Part shown: positions 41,996 through 50,771 of the stretch, piece by piece
How positions within the stretch are numbered: the stretch's first letter is position 1
How the letters are laid out: each line of letters begins with the position of its first letter
Source of the DNA: Streptomyces sp. CB00316
GTDB taxonomy: Bacteria; Actinomycetota; Actinomycetes; Streptomycetales; Streptomycetaceae
Direction of reading: 5' to 3'
Assembly (NCBI RefSeq): GCF_001905595.1
Contig: NZ_LIXI01000015.1
Span: forward strand, 117,516 to 181,515
DNA length: 64,000 nt
Program-made: the position numbers and the translations under genes
The notes under the pieces: model-generated
Database searches by the model: none
Seen by the model: the letters and a program-made list of their open reading frames with translations, nothing else
What the model was told of the DNA's origin: nothing

Positions 41996-44892
41996 GCGTC
42001 CTCCATTGTGGCGAAGGCAGCGCACCTCTCCTGCCAGGGTTGTGCCGTGGGGAAGGCCTGGGCGTACGTCGGGTCGTCACCGCCCGCGAAGGTACGCTCC
42101 AGCTTCATCGTCACCGACTCGGAGAAGAACGCGACGCGGACCCGGACGGTCACCGAAGCCCAGCCGTAGAGCGTCTTGGGTGAGCGGAATTCAAGGGCGA
42201 GGTAGAACTCGACGGAGATGTTGACGATGCCGAGGATGTCGAGTTCCCCGAAGGCCCGGAGGAAGCCCCTGATCCGGGAGGCGTCGTTCCTGAGCTCGAT
42301 GTAGACGCCAGCGGTGATGCTCACCGCGCCACTGGCGACACCGAGGTTCAGGGCGGCTGCGGCACCGAACTCCACTTGGCCCTCCAGGGCGACCACCTTG
42401 CCGGTCTCGACGGTGAGCGACAGGAAGCCGCCACCGCCGAAGAGCGAGACGGTGACGAGGAACGGCTGCTGCCGCGAGGACACCGCGAAGGTCGCTCGTA
42501 CCGGGTCCCCGTTGAACGGCAGTCGGACCGAGGCCGACAGGGCGAGGTTCTGCAGCATGAACACACCCATGCCGACAGTGGGGAGGCCGAGGCTGTAGCC
42601 GACGTCTATCCCGCCGGTGTCGACGTTGATCCGCGGTCCGTTCGCGACCGACGGCAGGTACTGGCGCAACCGGTTGAGGAACTCCAGGTCCCCGCTGAAC
42701 CCCACGGCCCCGACTTTGACGTCGAGGGAGGGCGAGGCCCCGGGCCTGCTTGTGAACGAGACACGCTGGAACCGGACGTCGAGGATGTTGGCGAACGACA
42801 GGCTGAAGGAGCGGAGCTCGCCGCGTACCTCCGTCCGGGGTTCACCTCCGCCGATGCTCATGACCGTGGTGCGGCGCATGTCCAACGCCGTCTCGGCCGT
42901 CGACACGAGCGGGCCGAACGTGCCCGTCCTCAGCTTGGGGTGCCAGGTGAGTGTGGTCTCCACTGCGTCGGGTGGCTTCCCCTGCTGCCTCCGCACCTTG
43001 GTCAGCATCCGGGGAACGTCCTCACCGTCGCCTGCGCCCGCCGGGGGGATGCTGACGTCGGGCACCAGCCTGGTCAGGTCGATGAAGCCCAGGAGCCGCG
43101 TCGGGACCGCCGTCGGCTGCGGCGGCGGAGTGAAGTAGCTGCTCGGGGCGAAGGTGCCGCCCTTGAACTTCTCCAGGTCCCCGCCCACCAGGCCCGTGGC
43201 GCTCGACAGGCCCGAGACCGGCAGGTCGAGTTTGGCGACCCCACCGGATTCGGTCACGGGGGGTGCGAGGGGTACCGGCGTCTGCAGCCGGGCATAGACC
43301 TGTCTGGCGGCCGCCAGGCCCTGCGCGACGTACTGCTTGTCCAGCTCCAGCGTGCGGGCGGCCGATCCGAGGCTGTCGGCACGGGAGGTCGCGTCGCGTG
43401 CGACGAGACCGGCCAGAGCGGGAATCCGCGCCCCCACCGCCAGCAGGGTGGGGTGCGCGGCAAGCCGCCCGGCCTCCTCCAGTGCGGTCTGCGAGGCACT
43501 CGAAGGCTCCGCTCCGATGCGCAACGCCGCCACGTCAACCGTGGTCGACTCCGGGGCTGAGCCGGTCGCCGGTGCCAGCTCCAGCCGACCCGTGGCGGGA
43601 AGCTCCATGTTCTTCGCCTGCGCGTTGAAGGCGGTCAACGCCTGAGACAGGTCGCCGTGCGCCTTGTCACCCTTGACGAAGACGAGTGGTGCCGTGAAGG
43701 AGACCACGTGCCCGCGCCGGTCCTCGGCGGTCAGGTTGAACCGCAGTCGCCCGTCGGTGCCCCCCGGTCCCTGCACCCAAAACCCGACGTCCGTGAGCGT
43801 GTCGCCGGTCGCGGTGACGTCGACGGCATGGGGATCGTTCAGCCGCACCTTGGTGAAGGGGAAGGCACGGCCCTGATGGGGAAGCGGGGCGACCCCGTCG
43901 TACGTGAGCTCCGGCAGCAGGACCGTCAGGACACTCGACCGCACCAGCCCCTGGTCCAGCCGTCGTTCGGTCTGTGTGTCGATCTGCACCGGGAAGCCGA
44001 AGGGCAGCAGATAGCCGCGCTGCACCACCTTCACCACGGAGTCACGGCCGCCGACGGACTGGTGACGGTAGCCGGTGACGCCGACACTGGGCAGGCCCTG
44101 CCAGTTGCCCGTGAGGTCGACCCGCGCGCCGAGGGCACTGAACGTGAGGTCCTTCGCCAGCGCGGGACGCCGCCTCATCGCGGCGCCGACGTCGCGTCTC
44201 TGCGCCGGCGACAGCGAGCTCGTGAAGCCTTCGTCGGAGGCCACGATCTCCGCCGGCTTGACGGGCACCGGCAGCCGGGACGGGGCCCGGGCCGGGTCGG
44301 ACGGGCTCGGCTCCTGGGCGAGGCGCGTGTGCCAGATCCCGGTCGCCCCCGCGGGCCCGCTCACCGGCTCCGCGGCGTGCAGCCATGTCACCCCGTTCAT
44401 CGTCTCCGGCGTGAGGACGAGCCCCCAGATACACTCGAGGCGCGCCCCGGAGGGCGCCAGCCCGGCCCAGCCGAGCAGGCCCGCGGCAGTGAGCGGGACC
44501 GTCGCTCCCGGGGCCACCCGGAACGACAACTCACTCGGGCCGGACAGCCACACCTGTTTGACCGCGGCGGATGGGCTGCCGGACGGGGTGGCCTCCTCCA
44601 GCATCGCCTGCGGGGGCATACGGACGAAGATCGTGCCGGGCGTGGTGGCGGTCTTGGTCTTCAGACGCTGCTCCGAGCCCGAGCCGGTCCGCAGCAAACC
44701 GTTGAAGCGGAACTCGAGGACGACCATGTCCTCACGACGCAACAACGCGACGATGGTGTTGTCCATATCCAGGTCGATCGCGGCAGCCGCGTCCAGGTCC
44801 TCGATCGTCGCGTAGCCGGAGGCACTCAGCCCCACGGCGACGGGAAGGTCGGCCTGCGGAAATTCCTGCTCGATGTCTTCGTGACCGGTCAT
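41992..44892 (-). CDS. Giant beta-rich protein B, DUF6603-like C-terminus
   Basis: A 966-aa protein, first gene of the pair, with GGAGATCGGGCG before ATG 44892. The first 450 residues are mixed. A helical zone lies at about 460-560 (DATSRADSLGSAARTLELDK). From about 680 to the end there is an unbroken series of amphipathic strands: LFGGGGFLSLTVETGKVVA, FGAAAALNLGVASGAVSI, ISVEFYLALEFRSP, which resembles the DUF6603 group. Such a surface could form a long beta-barrel or groove. No signal peptide or membrane helix is visible. Translational coupling to protein A implies a stoichiometric complex. Confidence 0.72.
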   Translation of the reverse strand: MTGHEDIEQEFPQADLPVAVGLSASGYATIEDLDAAAAIDLDMDNTIVALLRREDMVVLEFRFNGLLRTGSGSEQRLKTKTATTPGTIFVRMPPQAMLEEATPSGSPSAAVKQVWLSGPSELSFRVAPGATVPLTAAGLLGWAGLAPSGARLECIWGLVLTPETMNGVTWLHAAEPVSGPAGATGIWHTRLAQEPSPSDPARAPSRLPVPVKPAEIVASDEGFTSSLSPAQRRDVGAAMRRRPALAKDLTFSALGARVDLTGNWQGLPSVGVTGYRHQSVGGRDSVVKVVQRGYLLPFGFPVQIDTQTERRLDQGLVRSSVLTVLLPELTYDGVAPLPHQGRAFPFTKVRLNDPHAVDVTATGDTLTDVGFWVQGPGGTDGRLRFNLTAEDRRGHVVSFTAPLVFVKGDKAHGDLSQALTAFNAQAKNMELPATGRLELAPATGSAPESTTVDVAALRIGAEPSSASQTALEEAGRLAAHPTLLAVGARIPALAGLVARDATSRADSLGSAARTLELDKQYVAQGLAAARQVYARLQTPVPLAPPVTESGGVAKLDLPVSGLSSATGLVGGDLEKFKGGTFAPSSYFTPPPQPTAVPTRLLGFIDLTRLVPDVSIPPAGAGDGEDVPRMLTKVRRQQGKPPDAVETTLTWHPKLRTGTFGPLVSTAETALDMRRTTVMSIGGGEPRTEVRGELRSFSLSFANILDVRFQRVSFTSRPGASPSLDVKVGAVGFSGDLEFLNRLRQYLPSVANGPRINVDTGGIDVGYSLGLPTVGMGVFMLQNLALSASVRLPFNGDPVRATFAVSSRQQPFLVTVSLFGGGGFLSLTVETGKVVALEGQVEFGAAAALNLGVASGAVSITAGVYIELRNDASRIRGFLRAFGELDILGIVNISVEFYLALEFRSPKTLYGWASVTVRVRVAFFSESVTMKLERTFAGGDDPTYAQAFPTAQPWQERCAAFATMEDA

Positions 44893-45109
44893 CGCCCGAT
44901 CTCCTCAACTCGACACGCCGCACACAGCACGATGCTTCAAGGCTAGGAGTGGGGCGTCATCGAACCATCAACGTGCACGGCACGGTGCATGCGCTGCAGC
45001 GACGGGCGGAGCAGGTGGTTCGACGTCCTCGCTCCGGGTGAGCGTGGACGTGAGGGCGGCGAAGTGGCCCATCAGGCGGTCGCGCGTACGGAGGATCCGC
45101 CCCGCTCGG

Positions 45110-45500
45110 CTGGGACGACCCCAACGGCATGGGCGCCATGTTCTTCGCCGTGCTCGGCGTCGCCGGCCAGATCGAGCGCAACTACATCCGGGAGAAGACC
45201 CTCGAAGGCCAGGTCATTGCCGCGTCCAAGGGCAACCATGGCGGACGCCCGAAGGTCATTGACGACGACATGCTCACCTTCGCCGTCGCGCTCAAGGACA
45301 AGGGCGTCCCCGTCCCTGAGATCGCCAAGAAGCTGACCATCAAGGTCGGGAAGGACGCGGGAAAGTCTCCGTCGGTCGCCTCGTCGTACCGGGCCCTCGC
45401 GGAAGCTGAGGCCGCAGCGGTGGACGACGGCGAGCTGACTTTGCTTGAGCCACTCGGTGAACGCGGCGTTCTGGTCCGCGCCACGGGTGATCACGACCTC
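45110..45500 (+). pseudogene. Serine recombinase C-terminal remnant
   Basis: The frame reads DPNGMGAMFFAVLGVAGQIE, RNYIREKTLEGQ, GNHGGRPKVIDDD, then an HTH-like end VPEIAKKLTI and SVASSYRALAEAEAA. This is the end of a Tn3-type resolvase catalytic domain plus DNA-binding tail. The N-terminal half with the catalytic serine is absent. No stop marks the old end; the frame runs on into the DciA-like remnant. Confidence 0.75.
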
Positions 45501-45519
45501 ACCGGAGGGGACGACGCAT

Positions 45520-45607
45520 ATTGCCCGGGACCCCGAAGCGTTCCGGGCAATGTCGTCTCCGCCCTGTCAAAACGTCTGACAGCAACACCGGTTTCCTGGT
45601 CCGTTCC
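45520..45607. repeat. Hairpin plus motif, copy 2 (also at 27750)
   Basis: ATTGCCCGG (45520-45528) pairs with CCGGGCAAT (45543-45551). After 33 bases comes ACACCGGTTTCCTGGTCCG (45585-45603). Between them CTGTCA-AAACG-TCTGACAG forms a small dyad. The same parts are found after tnpA at 27750-27831. Here the site separates the recombinase remnant from the DciA-like remnant. Confidence 0.6.
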
Positions 45608-45629
45608 TACTCGGACCCCCACCACCGTC

Positions 45630-46340
45630 GTACGGCGCGACGGGCGCGAGCCGCTCGGGCTGGGCAGTGCGATCAACCGGATGATGACCGAGCGCGGCAT
45701 GGTCGCCCCGGCCGCCGGCGGGAGCGTCCTCGCGAGCTTCGACACCATCCTCGCGGCGGTCGTGCCCGAGCTCGCCGGGCGGGTCCAGGCCGTGGCCTTC
45801 GACGCGGGGACCGGCCGCCTGGACGTCGTCCCCGACGTCCCGGCCTGTGGTACGCAGCTGCGCTGGAGCGCGCCGAAGCTGGTCGCGGAGGCCAACGAGC
45901 GGGTGTCCGGCGCGAACGTCCGCGCCCTGCACGTCCTGACGCCCGCACCCGTGACGCCGGCCCCGCTACGGCAGCCGCCGAAGTGGCCCCGCGGCCGACC
46001 GCGCCCGTCGCGCCGGTGCAGCGGCGGACTCCGCCGGAGGGCTACCGCCGTGCGATCGAGGCGCACCGCCAGGCCGCGGTGCCGTCCCGGGTCGACCCGG
46101 GCATCGAGCAGGCGGTGGAGCGGCAGAACCAGGCGACGCGGGCGCTGTCCCAGCCGCGCGTTCCCCGAGCCGCCCGTGGTGCCGAACGATGCGCCCGCCC
46201 CGATCGACCAGGCCCGCGTCCAGCGTCGCCGCCAGGCCGCGATGACCGAGGCCGACGCGCTGCGTCGGGCCCGCGCCGAACGCGCTGGGGCGGTCCTTTC
46301 GGCACCTCGCCCCCGGCAGACGGCCGGTGAGGTGGCATGA
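45630..46340 (+). pseudogene. DUF721/DciA-like gene, 5' truncated, two frameshifts
   Basis: The conserved core is REPLGLGSAINRMMTERGM, then LAAVVPELAGRVQAVAFDA, GRLDVVPDVPACGTQLRW, ERVSGANVRALHVL, a DUF721 (DciA-like) domain. After 45960 the protein moves to another frame (TPPEGYRRAIEAHRQAAV). It returns near 46160 (VVPNDAPAPIDQARVQRRRQ) and ends at 46340. The natural start is missing because the recombinase remnant joins in front. DciA proteins load replicative helicase in bacteria without DnaC. Confidence 0.65.
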
Positions 46341-46399
46341 GCCGGGCTCGTGACGGCGTGGGCACCGCTACCGTGAGCAGCGACTTCCTGGGAGGAACC

Positions 46400-47047
46400 G
46401 TGACTTCGCTTCCGCAGTTCACCGAGCTGGACCGGTTGACATCCGATGAGGTGGAGGCCCTGCGCGATCTGTTCTGCGCGTGCGCGGACCTGAGACACGA
46501 GCTCCGGAGCGCCAACACCCTCGGGCACCGCGTCGACCAGACGCTCAGCAACACGAACCGCTACACCGAGGGACAGCGGTTCACCCGTCACACCGGGGCG
46601 CTCCTGGAACTTGAGCAGGCCACCGTCGACTACCAGATCGCCGTCGAGAATCTGGCGTGGCAGCACGTCAGCGCCTGCGTGGTGCTTGCGACCGCGCTGC
46701 TGGACAGGCTGGCCGCCGATGCCCCCGGCTTTTCGGCAGAGGATCTGGAACAGCTGACTGCCGAGCCGTGGATGAGCACCCTGTGCGCCGTGCTCTCGCT
46801 GCCCGGAGAACGGTTGTTGCCCGGGTGCAGCGGCGGTCCGCTCGACCACTTTGAGCAGGACCGGAAGAAGATCCTCGCCCACGCGCAATCCCTCGGAGGA
46901 TGGGACGTCGCAGACGGCGGCCTGGACCTTCTTCTGAGCGAGGCGAAGACCGGCGGGGCGTTCGGGGACATGGAGCCGTGGTTCGCCTGGGCTGACCACC
47001 TGGTCGGACAGGAGATTAGCCACCGCAGACAGAGCGGCGCATCCTAA
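46400..47047 (+). CDS. Helical hypothetical protein
   Basis: A 215-aa protein with GTG 46400 directly after GGAGGAACC. An upstream ATG at 46337 overlaps the DciA-like stop, but has a weaker site. It is almost fully helical and acidic (ELDRLTSDEVEALRDLFCA, LLELEQATVDYQIAVENLA, DHFEQDRKKILAHAQSL). There are no spans and no known motif. It follows the DciA-like gene on the same strand, as often seen on Streptomyces plasmids. Function unknown. Confidence 0.65.
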   Translation: MTSLPQFTELDRLTSDEVEALRDLFCACADLRHELRSANTLGHRVDQTLSNTNRYTEGQRFTRHTGALLELEQATVDYQIAVENLAWQHVSACVVLATALLDRLAADAPGFSAEDLEQLTAEPWMSTLCAVLSLPGERLLPGCSGGPLDHFEQDRKKILAHAQSLGGWDVADGGLDLLLSEAKTGGAFGDMEPWFAWADHLVGQEISHRRQSGAS

Positions 47048-47144
47048 TCAACCGCGTTGGAAGCACCGACAGTTCGCGCCCTGCCGGGCGGCCGAAGCAG
47101 TGGCTACGCTGGCGCGCATGTCGAAGCGCGACCGCCAGCAGTTA

Positions 47145-48308
47145 CTGAGGCTGAACTCGTGATGTCATAAGGGCTGACGGCTCGTCGCCTGTGCGGTATC
47201 ACCGAAGACATGCGGTATCCACAAGGGGGCGGGCTGACCGCCGAACGGCAGCAGTTCCGCGAGGAGTTACGGCTGAAGGCCGCCGAGCGGTTCGCGCAGG
47301 GTGAGGCGAGCTCGGTGATCGCGAAGGACCTGCGGGTCAGCGTCCGCTCGGTGCAGCGGTGGCGGCGGACGTGGGATGAGGGTGGTCCGCGGGCTCTGCA
47401 GTCACAGGGTCCGGCGTCGCTGCCGAGGCTGAGCGAGAAGCAGTTCGCGCAGTTGGAGGTGGAGCTGGCCAAGGGGCCGGCCGCTCACGGCTGGGAGGAC
47501 CAGCGCTGGACCCTGAGCCGGGTGAAGACGGTGATCGGTCGGCGCTTCCACCTGACCTACACGATCCAGGGCGTGCGCAAGCTCCTGGTGCGCAATGGCT
47601 GGTCCTGCCAGGTTCCGGCCCGACGGGCGGTCGAGCGGGACGACGAGGCGGTGGCCGGGTGGGTCAAGGCGGTGTGGCCCTGCGCGGAAGGCTCGCGGCG
47701 GCCCGTGGAGCCTGGCTCGTCTTCGAGGACGAAGCCGGATTCTCCATGACGCCGCCGCACGCGAAGACCTGGTCACAGCGCGGCCGGACCCCGGTGGTGC
47801 GGGTCCGCGGCCGTTCCCGCAGACGCATATCCATCGCCGCGCTGACCTGCTACAAGCCCGGCCACCGGTCGCGGCTGATCTACCGGCCACGCCGGGACGA
47901 CGGTCAGCGCGACGGACGCAAAAGCTTCTCCTGGCGCGATTACCGGGACCTGCTGATCGCCGCCCACCAGCAGCTCGGGGGCCCGATCGTGCTCGTCTGG
48001 GACAACCTGAACGTCCACAAGGCCGCCGGCCTGCGGGAGTTCGCCGAAGCCCGGGACTGGCTGACCATCTACTACCTGCCGCCCTACGCACCCGATCTCA
48101 ACCCCGTCGAAGGGATCTGGTCACTGCTGCGGCGTGGCTGGCTCTCCAACGTCGCCTTCAGCACCCCCGAACACCTCGTCCAGCGCATCCGACGCGGCCT
48201 ACGGCACATCCAGTACCGCAGCGACCTCATAGACGGCTGCCTCGCCGAGACCGGCCTGACCATCAGACCCACCTGAGCGACCCAGCGACATCACAAGTTC
48301 AACCTCAG
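47145..48308. mobile_element. IS630-family insertion sequence with TA target duplication
   Basis: The ends are CTGAGGCTGAACTCGTGATG at 47145 and, on the other strand from 48308, CTGAGGTTGAACTTGTGATG: a 22-bp inverted repeat with two mismatches. Each end is flanked by TA (47143-47144 and 48309-48310), the target duplication typical of IS630/mariner elements. The element is 1164 bp and contains one transposase gene in two frames. Confidence 0.93.
47210..48276 (+). CDS. IS630 transposase in two frames
   Basis: The first frame (47210-47749) gives the HTH and linker: LKAAERFAQGEASSVIAKDL, VSVRSVQRWRRTW, then the DUF-like LSRVKTVIGRRFHLTY. The second frame, one base back, gives the DDE domain: AWLVFEDEAGFSMTPP (first Asp), LVWDNLNVHKAAGL (second Asp) and LPPYAPDLNPVEGIWSLL (Glu in the DLNPVE context), ending at 48276. 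The switch is near 47690-47720. IS630 elements sometimes use programmed -1 frameshifting; no obvious slippery heptamer is seen, so a mutation is also possible. Confidence 0.88.
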
Positions 48309-48377
48309 TAGTACGAGCCCGAGCCCTTGAACAAGCCGCGACGGCGGGGCCTGCTCAACTGAAGGGTTTCAGCACGT

Positions 48378-49469
48378 TCACTCGCCTACCGGGAGCGAAG
48401 CAGTCCTTTCGGCATTTTCGCGGTGAGCACCCTCCCACTCGTCTTCGAGGGTCTTCTCCACTTCCGCCATACGCGCGAGCACACGGGGGTCCTGCGCGAT
48501 ATAACTCGGAAGTGACGTCCGGCTAGTCACCTCCGCCACCAGCACTTGTTCCACTGCCAGCCCGTAGGCGTTCGCCATGTCTGCACCGTCGATGTAGGCA
48601 TTGGTGAGATCCGCGTCGTCCATCCGGGTCCCGTTGCAGTTCGCCCGATACATCTCAACCCCCGTCAGGTTCGCCCCCTCCAGGCTGGCACCTTGCAGGT
48701 ATGCCCGAGTCATTCGGGCCCCGCTCAAATCGGCACCGTCCAACCGGACTCCACACAGGTCCGCGCGGTGAAAGTTGGCTCCGGCGAGGTTCAAGTCACC
48801 AAGATCGATCTTCCTGCCCGAATCCACGTGCTCAGAGCCCCCGTTCCACTCCCAGATGCTGTTGTCTGGGTGCCCGCCCGGCTGGGTCGGTGGTCCGATG
48901 AGTGCGGTCAACGCCTGCTGTACGTCTGCATCGGGCCTTGTGCGTACGGAGGCGGCCGGGATGCTGGCTACCCCACCCCTGCCGCGAGCGGCCCGACGTG
49001 CCTCGGCGATGCGCATGGATCGGGCAACCGGAGGTGATGGGGCGGCACCGCGAGCGGCCCGGTCCCGTACGAAGGCTTTCAGTACCTGCGTCGCGTGCTC
49101 GGCCTGGCCAGGGGCATCTTGTACGATCTGCTCTAGGGCCAGGAGACCTCCGATTCGTACGTACATCTCTGCCGAGCCGAGGCGTTCCAATGCCTTAGTG
49201 AAGCGCTCCGTGACCTGGCCTCGCTGGGTGAGTCGGTAGTTGAATGCGGTGAACAGAAGGGCGATGCCCGCCCCGAAGAGGGCGAACAGCTGCACGACCG
49301 AGGTCCGAAAGCCAGTGACCAGTGCGGCCGAACCGGTGCGCAGTTCCTTGTCACTCAGGTACTCGCCGTCAGCCCACCAGGGCCCGCGCCATACAAGCAG
49401 CACCGCACCGATGGCAGCCATAGCTATCGCTACGCCTCCCAGAATCACAAGTCCCCGTTGTTTGCGCAC
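48378..49469 (-). CDS. Membrane-anchored pentapeptide-repeat protein
   Basis: A 363-aa protein, GTG start at 49469. Two hydrophobic spans (VILGGVAIAMAAIGAVLLVW; VVQLFALFGAGIALLFTAF) sit at residues 8-28 and about 58-78. Next comes a conserved helical linker (RGQVTERFTKALERLGS, VRIGGLLALEQIVQDAPG). From about 222 to 305 there are pentapeptide repeats of A(D/N)LxG type, such as LNLAGANFHRADLCGVRLDG. The repeats form a right-handed quadrilateral helix. This pentapeptide architecture is frequent in Streptomyces and its role is not known. The C-terminus is acidic. Confidence 0.85.
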   Translation of the reverse strand: MRKQRGLVILGGVAIAMAAIGAVLLVWRGPWWADGEYLSDKELRTGSAALVTGFRTSVVQLFALFGAGIALLFTAFNYRLTQRGQVTERFTKALERLGSAEMYVRIGGLLALEQIVQDAPGQAEHATQVLKAFVRDRAARGAAPSPPVARSMRIAEARRAARGRGGVASIPAASVRTRPDADVQQALTALIGPPTQPGGHPDNSIWEWNGGSEHVDSGRKIDLGDLNLAGANFHRADLCGVRLDGADLSGARMTRAYLQGASLEGANLTGVEMYRANCNGTRMDDADLTNAYIDGADMANAYGLAVEQVLVAEVTSRTSLPSYIAQDPRVLARMAEVEKTLEDEWEGAHRENAERTASLPVGE

Positions 49470-49710
49470 GACTCATCTCACCGCACGAGTCCCGCAGAGG
49501 CAACGTATTGAGGGGCGGGCTTCCTGATCTTTCCACCGAAGCACGGGGTCCTGGCGCAACTGACTGCGGTAGCGTCCTCGTGTTGTGCTTGCTACGGATC
49601 TTCCTCGGATGCTGTGCAGCCATACTGAGACGGTGCGAAAAGAACGTGCCGCCCAAACCGGAAGATCGATAACAGTCGACAACTGACCGCTACCGAGCGT
49701 TACCGTTGCC

Positions 49711-49763
49711 CATGATCACGCGGAAATGTCCAAACGGTGTCCATGATCACGCGGAAATGTCCA
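49711..49763. repeat. Tandem 22-bp repeats like an IS21 end
   Basis: CATGATCACGCGGAAATGTC (plus CA) occurs perfectly at 49711-49732 and again at 49742-49763, 31 bases apart. IS21-family ends carry several such internal repeats. No istA/istB genes remain next to it, so it is an orphan end. Confidence 0.55.
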
Positions 49764-50401
49764 CGGAATCGCGGAACCTAGAGTAGGTTCCGCAAGTTGG
49801 TGAGCATTGGCTTCTGCGGAAACGCTCCGAGTAGCGCGCCATGCCGTGCACCGCACGGACCTGGGGCCACGAAGTCCCGCAACCACAGCATCTCAAGCGG
49901 GACTTCACGAGTCGACCCGTCGGTGTAGCGAATGGACGCCGTAGGGGTGTTGTGCTCGCGGCGGCTCTGTCTCGCGTGCTGTCCGGCCATACCTCTGAAG
50001 CCATACCGGGGCCTACGCCCGAACCCGGGCCGGCACTGCTGCCCCCTCCGGCCTGCACCGGTCTCAGCGTCGGAGCCGTCCTCTGTACCCGGTGTTTCCC
50101 GCAGGCGTCCCCGTCGGCCGCCGCCGGGTCGTAACTCCGAGATGCCGTTCCGGGATCCAGTCGTGCGTCGGCCTCGTCACGCGGCAACTCTAGCGGGCGT
50201 ACAGGAGGTCGTGGAGAAGCTGTTGCCCGGGCACAATTCGGGGCCAGCGGTCCGTCCCGGTGAAGAGACGGCGGTACCCACTGGCCCCTCCCGTCGGCCC
50301 TCCCGAGAGAGAGCGACTGTCGGGCAGTCTATGCCTGCGCGCCCCGCGTCATCGCTTCTCCCGGGGTCGCGGCGGATGTAGTCCCTGGCGGCAGCGAAAA
50401 G
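49764..50401. other. Remnant-rich gap
   Basis: One minus-strand stretch at 49778-49990 encodes a protein-like run (TASIRYTDGSTREVPLEML) in an otherwise incoherent frame, which suggests a decayed gene. Nothing else in the gap is supported. Confidence 0.35.
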
Positions 50402-50439
50402 CGTCGGGCCGAGGAAGGAGTCCCTTCCTCGGCCCGACG
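50402..50439 (-). terminator. 17-bp stem Rho-independent terminator
   Basis: CGTCGGGCCGAGGAAGG and CCTTCCTCGGCCCGACG pair perfectly around AGTC. On the minus strand it follows the 50451 stop by 11 bases and is followed by TTTTCG. Confidence 0.85.
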
Positions 50440-50450
50440 GTCTGGAGCGA

Positions 50451-50771
50451 TCATGCAGTTGGTCGGCTCCTAAACGCAACGACCACCTCTCGGCCCGTGG
50501 CCTTCTCACCCAGGCGGTAGAACTTCACCTGGCCCTCGCTGTGCGTGTGCTCAAGCCAGCCCTCGGCTTCCAGTTCACGGCGAGCACGGCTGAAATGGGG
50601 GGCGGGTACGCCCATGAGGCTGGCCAGAACGGCCGCCGTACGCTCGACGCTGCGTTCCAGGCCGCCCAGGATCGCGTACGTCATGACGATGTTCTGCTTC
50701 AGGTGGGAAAGCTCGCTTATGCGCGCCTGCAGAGCTTCGAGTTCGGGGTACTCGCTGGTATGCATGGTCAC
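50451..50771 (-). CDS. Winged-helix protein coupled to RepL-like gene
   Basis: A 106-aa protein. ATG 50771 overlaps the stop of the upstream RepL-like gene by four bases. A short N-terminal coiled coil (ELEALQARISELSHLKQNIV) is followed by a MarR-like winged helix: VERTAAVLASLMGVPAPHFS, RARRELEAEGWLEHTHSEGQ, VKFYRLGEKA. Likely a DNA-binding partner or autoregulator of the replication protein. It ends just before a strong terminator. Confidence 0.75.
   Translation of the reverse strand: MTMHTSEYPELEALQARISELSHLKQNIVMTYAILGGLERSVERTAAVLASLMGVPAPHFSRARRELEAEGWLEHTHSEGQVKFYRLGEKATGREVVVAFRSRPTA

Larger units (their letters stand above)
47118..48400 (+). pseudogene. Short gene interrupted by the IS630 element
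   Basis: ATG 47118 opens MSKRDRQQL and is cut at the TA target (47143-47144). Removing the element and one TA restores the frame as VRARALEQAATAGPAQLK after 48310. A TACGCT hexamer eight bases before the ATG suggests a leaderless promoter. Beyond 48378 the frame overlaps the pentapeptide gene on the other strand, so the original 3' end is uncertain. Confidence 0.45.

Noticed and set aside
38024..44892. Phage tail or contractile injection structural genes
   Set aside because: No tail sheath, tube, baseplate or tape-measure features and no neighbouring phage genes.
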